DNA from: Latrodectus hesperus
Taxonomy: Eukaryota; Arthropoda; Arachnida; Araneae; Theridiidae
Assembly: GCA_037975125.1 (NCBI GenBank)
Contig: CM075853.1
Span: 29,254,295 to 29,318,294 of the forward strand
Direction of reading: 5' to 3'
Length of the DNA stretch: 64,000 bases
Under the pieces are notes generated by a model. It saw only the letters and a list, made by a program, of their open reading frames with translations, made no database searches and was not told the DNA's origin. Position numbers and translations under genes: made by a program. How positions within the stretch are numbered: position 1 is the stretch's first letter; every line of letters starts with the position of its first letter. This document shows positions 42,721 to 56,000 of the stretch, one piece after another.

Positions 42721-45700
42721 ACTATTCAGCATTTATATAAAGAATTCCTAGAAACATTTAGGCTATATTACACACCAAAGATGATCCGACACCATACTTA
42801 TTAATGATTTTTCATAAATCTAGGTTTCCATTATTTTGATAGCCACCTGTAACCTCACATGAAGGAAAACCTATAAAATTGATATTACATGTTATCTTTA
42901 TGCTGGAAAGTCAAAATTGTGAAGTAATATTAACATTGAATATTCTTTGTCATTTCTTATATTAAATAGATACATTAATTCAGAAAATATGGTAGAAACA
43001 TCGCAAGTAAATAAATATGGACAAAAGCAAAAACTGTAATATTTTCATTTTAATTAATTCAATCATATTTCATAATGATTCATGTATTATTATAAAAAAG
43101 AAATATAATTGACATAAAATAATATAAATAAAATATTATGAGAAATCTTTATATTGATTTTTAAAAAATCCATAAAATTTGAATCATTGAATAAAATATC
43201 TCATATCATTGACATTGTTCAGACATTATTTTGAATAGATTTATTAAAAATAAAAAAAACAAAATATTTGATTTTTTTAATTTTGAAATAATATGTTACT
43301 TTTTATGTACTCACTTTACTTTTTTATGTAAGTATCGTGTCAAACTGATCAATATTTAAAACAAAAGCATAAAGCAATTTAAAACGCTTTCTCTATACAC
43401 TTTAAAACGCTCAAGGCTAATCAGAAAGAGCTGTGATAAAACACAGAAATTGTATCATATTGCTTACTGTGAATTATTACCTCAGCAACCCAAATCACAT
43501 TTCTCTCCAGTGATTAACATAAAAAAAGGGAAATGTGTTAGCATTAAATATGATATAACACAGAACACGATGCTATTCAGTATCATTTACTTCATTTATA
43601 AGGGTTAGTATCCAAACTTTTCTGCAACAGAAAAGGAAATTTTTATGTATATTAAGAAAAGAAAAATAACTCCAAATAAATATGGCGTTATTATTTAACA
43701 TCACCTCTGGAACAACATCACCACAATAATCATTGTTTCTAACAACATTGCAAAGTATTAGTTCTGAATAGGAAGAAAAGAATATGATTATACGTATAAA
43801 AATTGTTAATATATTTTTAATGTTTAAAATATGCTTTATGCTATAAATCTATAATTTCATTTATTATATATTATCCTTGCATTTTAAATTCATTTTTCTT
43901 AAAATTTATTTATTAAATTCTTTTTTATTTGTGTGAAAATAATATTTAATTTTATCTGAAAATAAAGGTTTATGAAAATGATTTATGAAAAATAAAAAAA
44001 TTCAATCGTGTAAATTTAATTTTCATCTAATGACTTTTTTCAAGGAAGTAAATTAAATTAATAAAATGAAACAGAAATAATTTTATGAAAATTCTATCTA
44101 ATTATCAATAAATTAATATAAAAGATTTTAAAAATATAAAAGTTAATATAAAAGATATGACAGTTTAATTTGAAGAAGTAGTCAAAAATTATTCAACTGT
44201 CAATGTAAGTCTAAAAAAATCATGTTTTTTAAATTTCAAATAAAATATGCAAACTTGAGGAATATATAAATAGACACTGAATAGATAACAACTGAGAAAT
44301 TATTCATCCCTTAACAAAGATCGTGGAAAAAATATTAAAAAAATACAGAATGTTTAATATATTAGTATTCATAGCATTTATAAAAAATATAAAGAACGCC
44401 TTAATTAATACTATATTTGAAATATTTCTTCTTACTTTATTTCGATTATATAGTATTAATGTAGTTAAGACAGTATAATCATGAATATGTTTCAAATTAA
44501 GAAGCATAATTTTGAACAGTTATATGTGTGCAGCTATTGCAATAAGGAGATATACATTTTTGTTGGAGTATTCTGTTCTACACAAAAATTTATGTAGACA
44601 AATATTTACTATTTATTTTAGGCAATAAGCGTTTTACAATGCATTGTTGAAAAATAAACTCAATGAGACGTTGTTAGTTTAGTGAATAAATTTAACCAAA
44701 TTAGTAGAGTATTTGAGTAAGGATGAAAAGATCAAAATATTAAATATTTTAAATCTTTTTATGAAAAGAAATTTTTTTATGAAAAGGCACTTTTCAGAGT
44801 TAAAGTCTAAAATATTTGATTACAGATAATGTTTTCTTTTCAGAAGTTTCATTAAATTTTCAGCAAAAGTATTTAAATTATTTAAATTTTTTAAATTACA
44901 AATTCTCTATACCATTATTTTTTTATTTAATATTCTTTTTCCTTATGAAAATTAATTTTTCAAATTTACCCTGCCAAAAAAATTATTTATCTTATTTTAA
45001 AGCAAATTTCGGAAAATTTATATTAAGAGCGTATGTTTTGTAAAACAAAAAATAATCATAATTCCTGCTAAAGAATTCAAATTTCAAAACAACAGAAATA
45101 TTTATGGAAGCCACACAAGCCATTCTCAGAATATTCTGATGAGCGTTATGAAAAATCATGTATATTTCTCGCTTTTCCCGTTTTCAATTTAAAACAGAAG
45201 CGTTTATTTCGACTTACATTTATTCGTCATTTTTAGTATTTTGGTATGACATTATGAAGATGCGTTCGAAAATGTATTTCCGTAAAGATAAGAAACTGTG
45301 TTTGCTTGCAATTTAAATTACATTTTTGTATTCCTTTTTTGAAATCTCTCCAAAGTTTCTTACAATATTTAAGATTTTCATTGAAAATCCAATATTTGTT
45401 ATTGAAGTTTTCATGTTTATTACTGTCTGTTTTGTATATCATATCTAACTAAATTAAAAATTTAAAACGTAGAACTATATCATAAAGTGGATTTTAAATT
45501 AATGCGAGGGATTCAATATTCTCAAAATTGTATCAAATAGGCAGATGGTTGAGATGTGTAAAAAATTGAGATTTCAATGCATTATTATTACAAAAGAGAT
45601 TAAATTGGTTTCCCATTAATTAATGTATATTAAAACATTTTGGAACATGTTCTTAACTAAAAATCCCACAAGCAGATTTGTGGATTATCTTAATTTTGAT

Positions 45701-47099
45701 TATGCACAGTTAAAAAAGCAGATAACACCTTCTACTATGTGTTAAAATTTGAATCACGGTCGGATGATTACCATTTTGCGATACTGAAATTGTTATAATA
45801 TTATCAAGTCTCTTAAAGATTATAATTTTATGTATCAAGTCTTACACTCTCTTTATATTCTGATATTATAAGGAATTTTATATAAAAAGTTAAACATTCT
45901 TCTATCAAAAATAACTGGAAAGCTGTTTTTTTAATAAACTAACAATCATAATCTGAGACTTTATATAAAATGTTTAGTATTTACATCATTAATGATATAA
46001 AAGTATTATTCACACAAATACAAGGGAAAGAATAATTTTAACGAAACTATGCAGCAGAAAAACATCCTATCTATATATTTTCTTCTGTAGTTTCATTTCT
46101 GTTAAAATTCAAATTTAAAATACGAAATTTGCAGATATATATATAATCTTTACATGTTTAAATTTTTAATAAATAAAATATACGAAAACACTTCAGAAAT
46201 TTTTTATTTTACATTCAAATGCAATCAAAGATCTAGACAATACACTGAATTTAAACTACAAATTCAAAATTAATCATAAATATTCTAAAAATTCTCTGTA
46301 ACAATATTTTTTTAACTTTTTACATCTAAAATCAAGTTTAAGCTACAATTTGAAATATAATATGAAATTTTTTCTTTACAAAAATAAACTTATTAACATT
46401 AACCATTGTTGTCTTATGAAGGAAATTCGATATATATATTCACGTAACAGCTTGCAAACAAATGCCCATGTTTGCTATCAATAGCAGTTTCTTTTTAAAT
46501 AAAACTTTTTAGAATGTGAGAATTCTTTTTCTATATTATTCAAATGCACATAGAAATTTTATTTCGTATTTTAAAGGGAAGTAGGCGATATTATCAAACG
46601 AATTTAATAAATAATTCGGATATCATCTCATGTTTACTAGCCAATATTCTTTTTGTTATGTAAATAAATCAAAACAACCAATGTGAACAAAGCAATAGGA
46701 ATTCAGAAGAAGTACTGTGTTCGAATTCTATCGTAAATTGCGTGATTATTTTTAAACCATAAATATCTTTTCATCGTAGCTACTTTACCGAGATAATGCA
46801 AATGAAAAAAATGGGTACCAAATATTTCTGTGATATAATTTTAGAATAAATATACATATTGACTTTAAAAGTATGCATCTTTCTTGTATTCAAAATATGA
46901 AATTCTTTCCAAGTTTTTTAACAAATATTGTGCATTTAAAGGAAATATTGTAAAGACAATTTCAAAAAATATTTTTCACGTTGTATTCAAATTATTAAGG
47001 ATATTTTTGAATTTCAAAATATGATCATTCTTTAAATGTTAGTATCGCTTTTTAATATCGATAGAGACATGTACGTATAATCTCATCTTGTCATTTAAC
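42721..47099. other. AT-rich desert, no gene seen
   Basis: More than 4 kb of A/T-rich sequence. Open frames of 65-75 codons (44304, 44816, 45233) are Phe/Leu/Asn/Lys-rich and have no motif. Confidence 0.6.
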
Positions 47100-47836
47100 T
47101 CTATCATAAATCAAACAGAAGATGACGGCACATTGCTAGATTAAAACCATCTACGAAAAATATAGCTGAGGAAGAAATATCAACTAGAGTGTAATATCAT
47201 AATTTGCAATGTTTGTGTAGATATGAAGAACTGTAGCAGTGGACTAATGAACTGATGTACATGACAAGAAAAAAAGTTGACACCAGTACAATCATTTGTT
47301 CTGATTTTAATCCATCACAAATCAAACTCAAGTTAACAACCCACTGATAGGTTAAGAACACCTGGAACAAACAGTTCTATTTCTATGGTTAGCTCATTGC
47401 TAGATTAAGAACACATAGGAATAATATAGCTAAGGAAGAAATGACAACTAGAGTGTAATACCATAATTTGCAATGTTTGTATAGACATAAAGAACTGTAG
47501 CAGTGGACTAATGAACCGATCTACATGACAAGAAAAAAAAGTTGACACCAGTACAATCATTTGTTCTGATTTAATCCATCACAAATCAAACTCAAGTTAA
47601 CAACCCACTGATAGGTTAAGAACACCTGGAACAGTCAGTTCTATTTCTATGGTTAAGGGAAGTGAAAATCTGATGGCTCAGTGCTAGGTTAAGAACATAT
47701 AGGAATAATATAGCTAAGGAAGAAATATCAACTAGAGTGTGTAATACCATAATTTGCAATGTTTGTAATGACATGAAGAACTGTAGCAGTGGACTAATGA
47801 ACCGATGTCCATGACAAGAAAACAAGCTAAAACATA

Positions 47837-49238
47837 CACTATTGGCCATTAAAATTGCTACACCAGGAAATCGGCACACACGTTAAATTTGCATGACAGG
47901 TAGAACTTGCTGTGATATGCAAATGATTAGATTTTCAGCGCATTCATACAAAGCAGGTGACAGTAGCGACATCTACAATGTGTATAAAACCAGAGATTTC
48001 ACACCAGTTTTCTCATACTCAATTTCCGTTTCAACGTTATTTTCGGCAAAGAAAGTTGTTGTAATGCCTCGTGCAAGAAGAAGAAATGCCAATCAGCACG
48101 TGTCTGACTTTGATCGAGGAAAGATTATAGCCTACCGGTATTGCGGTTAATCGTACCGCAATATTACTGCTCGCGTCGGTCGAGACCCCATGACTATTAG
48201 TAGAATATGGAATCGATGGGTTCAGGACAATCATACGGAACGTCATGCAGGATCTCAGCGACCCCCATCACTAACAGCAGAGAAGACATACATCTTATCC
48301 GCATGGTCACAAGTGATCGTACAGCCACGTCACGAAACCTGAGTCGAGAAATGGAGTCATTTGCAAGGCAACAAGTTTCTGCTCGAACAGTTCGACGATG
48401 TTTGCAGCAGCATGGATTGTCTGCACGGCGACCATGGCTTCGGCTACCATTGACGCTGCGTCACAGACAGGAGCGCCTTGAATGGTGTGATCAACGACGA
48501 ACCAGGAGGCGGAGATGGCATCACGTCATCTTTACAGATGAATCTCGGTTCTGTATACAAGACCATGATGGCCGCATCCGTGTTTGGAGGCATCGTGGAG
48601 AACGCGTATTGCCAGCTTGCATTGGACTTCGCCATACTGGCCCATTTGCTGGAGTGATGCTATAGGGTGCCATTGGATACACGTCTCGATCACCTCTTGT
48701 TCGCATTACTGGCACATTGAACAGCAACCGTTACATTTCCGATGTGTTAAGGCCCATGGTTCTGCCCTATCTTCGAGGCCTCCCTAATGCTTTGTTTCAA
48801 CCGGATAATGCACGACCGCATGTTGCCCGTACTGTTCTGAACTTCCTTGATACAGAACAGGTTCGACTGTTACCCTGGCCAGCACGTTCTCCTGATCTGT
48901 CACCAATTGAAAACGTGTGGTCAATGGTTGCCGAGCGATTGGCACGCCATCACTCACCATCCACTACTGTCGATGAACTGTGGCATAGTGTTGAAGCTGC
49001 ATGGACTGAAATCCCCGTACATGTCATACAATATCTGTTTGACCCCATGCCTAGGCGGATAAATGCTGTTATTGCAGCCAGAGGTGGCTGCTCTTGGTAC
49101 TGATTTCTCAAGATCTATACATCCTAATTTCCTGTAAATCTAATCACTTGTTCTTTTCACTATAATGTATGTGTCCAATAAATATCGCTCTGTTATTTGC
49201 ATTCCTTCTTGGTGTAGCAATTTTAATGGCCAGTAGTG
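47837..49238 (+). mobile_element. Tc1-type DNA transposon, complete, inside a tandem repeat
   Basis: A 1402-bp element with 29-bp inverted repeats (47837-47865 and 49210-49238) that differ at one position. Both ends open CACTA(T/C)TGGCCATTAAAA. TA duplications are at 47835-47836 and 49239-49240. The pre-insertion site is recoverable because units 1 and 2 of the array carry the empty site (cagtacaatcat). The ends are nearly perfect, so the element could still be moved if transposase were supplied. Its own gene is dead. Confidence 0.95.
48064..49103 (+). pseudogene. Tc1-type transposase, DD34E, three lesions
   Basis: Starts MPRARRRNANQHVSDFDRGK. Paired-like DNA-binding halves: SYRNITARVGRDPMTISRIW and VSARTVRRCLQQHGLSARRP. 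Catalytic motifs: FTDESRF, PDNARPH and DLSPIENVW, with 34 residues between the second Asp and the Glu. The C-terminus RRINAVIAARGGCSWY is a normal family end. Lesions are a TAA at 48148 after YRYCG, a one-base frameshift in the five-C run at 48262-48266, and a TAG at 48663 at the Trp of the expected VWGAIGYTSRSP. Everything from 48267 to 49103 is otherwise in one frame. The length of about 345 residues is normal. Apart from these lesions it is well preserved, the best-kept Tc1 gene in the window. Confidence 0.94.
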
Positions 49239-49370
49239 TAAGTACAATCATTTGATGCAATTTCAATCCATCACAATTCTAACAGAAGTTACCAAGCCAA
49301 TGTTAGGTTTAGAACTCCTGGAACAGTCAGTTGTTTTTCTATCGTTAATGGAAGAGAAAATGTGTTGTTC

Positions 49371-50579
49371 ATTACGCATTAAGTAATATTTAGTGCAATA
49401 TAGAGCTCACAGTGATGTATAAAAATTTTTCAAATACCTTGAAAGACATATTTTGATATGATTTGAAGGTGAAACATTAGTCAACATGCAAGAAATTTCT
49501 TAAGATTATAAATTCAGTTAGACATCTAAAATTAAAATATTCATCATTTAGGTTATTTAGCAAGACTAAGAAAAGAATGATTCATTAAACATATCTTTTT
49601 GTAAAGTTCTGATACTTTTCTAAGTTCGTATTCATATTTTCAAGTGTTGCTATTATTAATGTTGTTTTCAATTTATATAATATAAACTTGTTAACAAGGA
49701 ATATTCATCAAAAAATTTTAAATGCAGGGGTAAAATATTTTCAACATAGTTTATCATTTATTCTTAAAATATATAATTTTTTAACTGATGACAGTTAAAA
49801 CCATATTTGCTTTGCAGGTAAATAAAATACAAAAAATGTGGTTTACCTATTTAATAATGTAAAAACATAAATCTTACAAGTGAATATTAATTACCTTTAT
49901 ATACATGTAAGACATTGTGATTTTTAAAATAATTCTGCTTGTAAAATGCTTAGATTGAGATCATTAATAACTCGTATATAAAATATTTCATAGAAATTAA
50001 TACAAAATTGTATAGTTTATATAAATACATAATTTAATAATTTACCTTATTTAATAGCATATTACAAAGTAAATTAATGATTGTTAAAACTTTCAAAAGT
50101 GTGAAGCAAGAATAACTGAACAAAATAATACGTAATTTTTTCAGAGCACATTTATGGAGCTAAGGGATTTTGTTTTGATAAAGGAAAAGGTTATTACTCA
50201 GTATTTTGGCACTTCATCATGATTTTAGTGCAAAGAAAAAGCATACTTTCCACAGAAATCTTTTTATCCGAAAGTTACTGCTCCTTAACTTCTCTTAGGA
50301 AGTCTTCTATTTTCTCCTCTTTTATGTTTTTATTCTATATTTTCTTTGATTACAGTTCCACTTTTCTACAACTGTTTGCTGTCTCGAATTTTGAATCGTT
50401 TGAATCAGTATTTTGAAGAAATAAAAATTTTATTTCATGAATTAAAATATAATAATGTGATAAAAATAAATATATTGTTCTATTATCAAATCTTATGCTT
50501 ATCGATTTTATTAGTATGTATGAAATAATTAGACTTTCTATAAATTGCAAATATTAATACGCATATTATGAGATCTTAC
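49371..50579. other. AT-rich DNA, no gene seen
   Basis: Ordinary A/T-rich sequence. Short overlapping open frames at 50219-50550 on both strands lack motifs. Confidence 0.6.
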
Positions 50580-50694
50580 AAAGGACACGAAAGGAATCTT
50601 TGCTGTCATCTGATAAGTTGATAGCAGCAATTTCCGCTTGAGAGTCATGGGCTTTGTACGATTTGCAGCAGGAAGGTAGATAAGGAAAACCCAT
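50580..50694 (-). other. Candidate first coding exon (minus strand)
   Basis: On the minus strand an ATG at 50694 in a strong context (A at -3, G at +4) opens 38 codons with no stop (begins MGFPYLPSCCKSYKAHDSQ, then AEIAAINLSDDSKDSF). The stretch reaches a consensus donor GTAAGA at 50579-50574 in phase 1. The composition is less AT-rich than around it. The same island continues upstream to about 50966 with another open stretch (MSHHDFILLSYSG) in a different frame. I do not recognise either. It could equally be an old repeat. Confidence 0.2.
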
Positions 50695-52489
50695 TGTTTT
50701 CGCTGTATTCCTTATCTATTTTGTCTTCAGTAAGGGTAAATGGCAACTGATTTCTCAAATTTCTGGATTGCTCTTTAGCATATTCTGAATTTCCTCAGTG
50801 CAGTTCCGCTGAGTGGATATTCTTTATGCTGTTCTGAATTTGAATGTATGGATAATATGCTCCCATGCTCAATGCCATATCTCAAGCTCAATAATTCCAA
50901 GAATGTCTTTTGTATTTCCTGACAAATTCCACTATACGATAAGAGTATAAAATCATGATGAGACATTTTGTAAGAGGAAATTTCTTAAGTATGTACACTA
51001 AGTATAAATGTATCAACAGAGCATTTCTGAGTTATCAAGCTTGTTTCAGTATTTATTTAAATGAAATATTTATAACTACTCAACTTTAGAAATTCATCTT
51101 CTAAATTCATGATTCATTGAAGTTTATGAATCTTGAAATCCATCAAGATTCAAACATCGACTTTTCGAGCTTCTTAACTTACTTTATTATTCATATTATT
51201 AAAAAAAATTTTCCTGTTCTAAAATTTTTAAAATTATTTCAATAACTTGAAACAGTTATATTTTAAATATTATGTATGATAAGAATAATTTATTTATTAA
51301 TTTATAAAATAATTTGATGTTTTGATGGCGTTATTGTAAAGAAAAAAGTTAAGCAGAACATTTAATAATATTTTTACCTAAAAGCTATTATTTGATAATA
51401 AATTCTTACATTTTAACGTTTATAGGAATTTAGTCAATCAAGAGAATAATTACTCTTTCAAATTTTATATTATATTTATGAAGAAATTACCTTAAATTTC
51501 AGATGCAAGGTTTCTTAAACTCTTTTTTTGCTTACAAATAGTCTAAAATTTTTATTGGTGCTTCTTATATTTTCTTTTACTTACTCTTTGGAATTTGTAG
51601 TTTTAAGAATACTTTTAAGATGATTATACGCTAAGATTTCTAAATTACTTGTTATCAATAATATAACGTTTTTTAAATTACATATATACAAACTTCCAAA
51701 TATGCATTGTTGTATAAAGATTAAGCAATAATGTGTGTGCAAATTTTTAATCAATGTAAACGAAATTTTGGAACAGGAGTTCTTGTTTCGCAATTACACT
51801 TGCCGCATTCAACTGAAAGGTCAAGTGTTAAGAAAAAAGTTAAGCAAGTATGAAGAACAATATATGACAAGTAACTTGAATGTACACTTAACCCTTGCAG
51901 TCCAAACATGCAACTTAAGATTATAATGGAAGTAAAGGTGGAGAAACAATAAAGCACAATGACTGCAAGTACAAGAGACTCCTTTATGAATACATGTGAA
52001 ATATAACTATCACCTAAGTGTATTCCTAACATGAAAGAGAGATAATTTGATTAATTGTTGTTGTGTTTTACTGCACTAGATTTAAAATTAGATAAGATGT
52101 GCTAGAGATTGTAAAATTGGGGGAAGAGGGTAGCTTAAAAGTTAAAAATAAACAAAAATGTCGTTTCATGTGCTTGAAAAACCTTCCATATTATATCAAA
52201 AACTGTTAGAAAAATTGGTATCAACCACACCAGAAAAACAATTGCAGTGAACGATTGGTATATCATCTTGAATGTGAAAAGAACCTGAAACTGGTGAAAA
52301 AGTGTCATTGGTCAGAAACTATGTACAGCAACATTGTGTACTGTGTTTAGACACTTTTATAAAGATAGTCCACTTGCCCGTCAATATGAGCTATGCATTC
52401 CTTGAATTCTGGCCCTCTAGAGAGAGAGAGAGATGTAAAAAGCTAATCATCTCATTAATGAAGTCATGTCTTCCTTATAGTTGAAGGTT
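50695..52489. other. AT-rich DNA with a coding-like patch
   Basis: The stretch up to about 50966 is less AT-rich (see the candidate exon). A patch at 51735-52030 is open for 60-90 codons on both strands but has no motif. A (GA)n run lies at 52421-52432. No gene is supported. Confidence 0.5.
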
Positions 52490-53060
52490 ATTTCAGTGCC
52501 AGAAGGATTCTGAACGACAGTTCATTTAGAAAGACATGGTTGCATCAACGGGGACAGTAGTGTAGCTGTCCGGGCAAACATTGTGATGCACATTCGGACT
52601 CATCTCATTGATTTTATCGGCAGTTCCGTCATTTGAAATTGCTATTGAAAGGAGGTGATTATTTCCCATGAGCAACAGTTACGAGTTGCCATAATATCAG
52701 ACTTCGTTGATATCGATGACAAAGCACTGCCAGGCCCATCTCCTAATATTTAGCAGCTACTGAAAATGGAAAATATCACACTTATGAATCGACCAGTGTT
52801 CCCTTCTAATTTATATCCCAAGTAATATGTGTGGGATGCTTTGGGGAGATGGCTTGCTGGACGAATGGATCCTCTGGGAAATACCCATCAATGAAAAAGT
52901 ACTCTTACCTCAAGAACTGTTGAACAATCTGGTGCTGAGTATGAAAAAACGGAGCAACAGAACCATTGTAGTAAAAGAATGGCATATCTTACACTTATGA
53001 ACATCTGCTTGTTATTCCTCTTCTTGGACACAAATATCCTATTTAATGAGGCTATGACTT
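52490..53060 (+). pseudogene. Old Tc1-type transposase relic
   Basis: Frames change several times, but family landmarks follow in order: HGCINGDSSVAV (family about RHGYGGGSVMVW), then RTHLIDFIGSSV, then DIDDKALPG (family about MDDNARPH). After these come QLLKMENITLMN (family about LLESEDI-RMD) and YVWDALGRWLAGR (family about HVWDALGRRLA). The conserved DLNPIE block is destroyed just before YVWDALG, so the catalytic Glu is lost. No inverted repeats could be found. Only the C-terminal half is recognisable; 52150-52490 may hold the decayed N-terminal half. Confidence 0.7.
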
Positions 53061-56000
53061 CAGTTAAGCTTTAAATAAATATATATACATAATTTTTGGA
53101 AGTAACTTATGTAACTCAACATTTATTATAGGCAGTTTTAAAATTATCAGATAGGAATCATAAGTCAATATTGTAATTTTAAGGACACAATTTAGTATAT
53201 ACATGTTTGATATTAAAAATATTTTAAGGAAATTTAAAACCAATTTAGAAAACATTTACATTTGCTTAAAATAATACGCAATATAGTAAATTATTTAAAA
53301 TAATGAAATCATCTAAAATTTTTAGATTATTAGCTTAAAATAATCTGTGATGTAATAAATTCTGAAGAAATAATTTAACAAGAAAAATGATTATCATTTC
53401 CGAGAGATTTCGAGCTTTAAATCAATAACTTTACAAAAAAGGATAATCCACAAACAGCCATACATCAGACAACGCTGAAAAATCTTGGCACACCTTAAAA
53501 AGTTAAAAGAACAATGTATATATTTTGAAATCAAATAGAAAAATACATTCTTTCCTATGCAAATAAAGAAACTTGTGTCTTGTTTAGCTACAAAAGTTAA
53601 GCTAATTTCTAAGTCTCACAAAATTTACGGAAAAAGAGTATTTTTATTGGCAAGTTTATTTTAACTGCACTTTAAAAAAGAACATTTTCTTTATCCACGC
53701 GTTTTCTCGAAACTATTTTCACTTCATTTAACTAACATATTCAGCAACATCCGGAATCAGCATGCATTATAAGCTGAAATGTGGAATAGATGATTTCCAT
53801 GAAAATATTTTCAGAACAAAAATCAATGAAACTCTAAAGGCATGATAAAAAAAAATGTTTTTCAACGAAATGTTCTAATGGTTTTTATGGAAATTTTTGC
53901 CATCTAAATATTTTCAGTTTTGAGTAACTTGAATTTCAAGTATTCTTTTTCTTGTAGCATGTAAGATCAAACTATTTTGTTGCATTTTTCCGTTAGTATG
54001 TAGTTTTAAAGAGAGATCATATTGTGCAAAATCTTGTTTTAGGCAGTATTTGCTGCAATATTTATTTAGAAACATAGAAAATTTTAATGGAGAAAGCAGA
54101 ACGGAATTAATTTTCCATTCCAACGGAAGAATATTATGCTTGAGAAATGTATTATATTCTATCTTTGAATGGAAAAATTAATTTATTTCAACTGCTGAAT
54201 TAACTAACACATGGTGTTTTAGACTGCAGTCGAACTTAATTTTGAACCATTTTCTAAAAAAGTATATTATTAAAATTTTACTCATTCATTTTTTAAAAAT
54301 TTTTATTAAATTTAATAAAAAAATATTTTAATGATAAAATGTATAGATGATTTCAATTTTCTTCCTAAATTAATGTGTATGAATACAAAGAGGGCAGCAA
54401 TTTTGTATGAATTTATGGTGAAGCAAATGTTAAATTTTATGAGTTTTATTATTTTATGAATTGCTTTAACTCTTATTAATTTTTTGCTTTTTTTCTAGTT
54501 TGTAAACGGCTTTTCATATAATCTTATTTCAAATCTATTAAATATATTATTGAATTTATCTTATTTAATTTATAGGATATTTATAATTTGTCATCATTTC
54601 TATTATCGCGATTAATAAAAATTATGAAAATCATTTATTTATTTCATTTCAAATTTTTTTAACAATGATAAATAATTGCAATTAATATTTTAATGTAAAA
54701 TTACAAATAAAATAATAATTAATACTAAGCTTTGTAAGTCCCTTCCGTAAAAGCTTAATAAACCTCGTTTGATAAGGAAAACAATAAAGATTATTTTCCT
54801 TATTTTGCTAATATAGTTTGATCATTATCTATGATAATGCATTTTCCAATGAATTGCATTTGAAGAGAATCTTACTTAAAATACTTTTGTTTATAATATA
54901 AAAATTATTAATACAAGTTAATAATCTCATATACTTTTTTATACTATTGTTTTAAAAGCAAAGAAATGTTTTAATAGGAATATTGGGATTCTTTTGGAAT
55001 AAATACTTTTTTATATTACCTTCATAACCATTTTACTTAAATGACGTATTTATTTGAAGAAAGGAATTATAAATAACTTGTCTATTATTTTTTTAAAATT
55101 ATAATTAAATATATTGTACTAATGAGAAATAAATATAAATAAATGCATAAATTACCTTTACGAATACATACTCAGTAAAACTAACTTTAATAACTGAATG
55201 ATAAATTTATGGAACTCTTTCTGTTTTTCTCACTAAAATAAATTATCCAATTCAATAATCCTGATAATAACTTCTCTTATACTAAAAGTGGCTTAGTCAC
55301 CAGAAATCGTGCCGACTCGATATCAAGGAAAATGTCTTATTCTTTAATATGTTCCGAATATTATTATTATACACACATATCAATTACTCAAAGGTATCCA
55401 AATAGTCTATAAAGATGTTTGATTTTTCAAACAGCATTAATTTATGATAGAGTTTCTATATATGTATCAAAAGCATAAATGTATTTCCTCTTATTTAAAA
55501 TGAATTTAAGACTTTACTAAACATATTTTGTCTTATGTTCATTGTTTAAATTGCAGCAAAATACACTTATCATAATTGAAGAATAGAATGACACATAATA
55601 AATTGGATTTTATAACATAACATCCCATTTATTAATTTATTATGGAAGGAAATATAAGTATTTCAATGTTGGTGAATCTGTGTGTGTGTGTGCGCGTCTA
55701 TTTTCAAACGGCGTTTTACATGCTTTTCCATTTTTTTGTTTAATATGGAAATTTTTCCGTTTCTTTGAATTTGAACTTATAAATAGAAAATAATTTTAAT
55801 TCTTAGCTCAATATTTTTACCTATCGATAACAATTGAATGTTTTCTAATTATTTATAATTAATGCAGTCAAATTTCTATTCATTAAAAAATGAAAATTTA
55901 AATATAAATGAAAACAATGAGTAAAATATTTTTCGGAATAAGAGCATAAAGTAATTTTAACAGCAATAATTTTAAAAATATAATTTAATATATTTAATTT

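Larger units (their letters stand above)
47100..49370. repeat. Tandem array of 264-284 bp units, split by a transposon
   Basis: Three units start near 47131, 47395 and 47679, with phrases cattgctagattaa / cagtgctaggttaa, then gaagaactgtagcagtgg and tacaatcatttgttctgat. Within each unit a shorter motif (ccactgataggttaagaac) repeats the opening in altered form, so the unit itself looks like an old duplication. Unit 3 is interrupted at 47836 by a Tc1 element and continues at 49239 (tacaatcatttgatgc) through to about 49370. No open frame and no protein signal in the array itself. Confidence 0.9.

Noticed and set aside
47616..47879. 87-codon minus-strand open frame in the tandem array
   Set aside because: It lies across repeat units and does not recur as an open frame in the other units. 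No motif.
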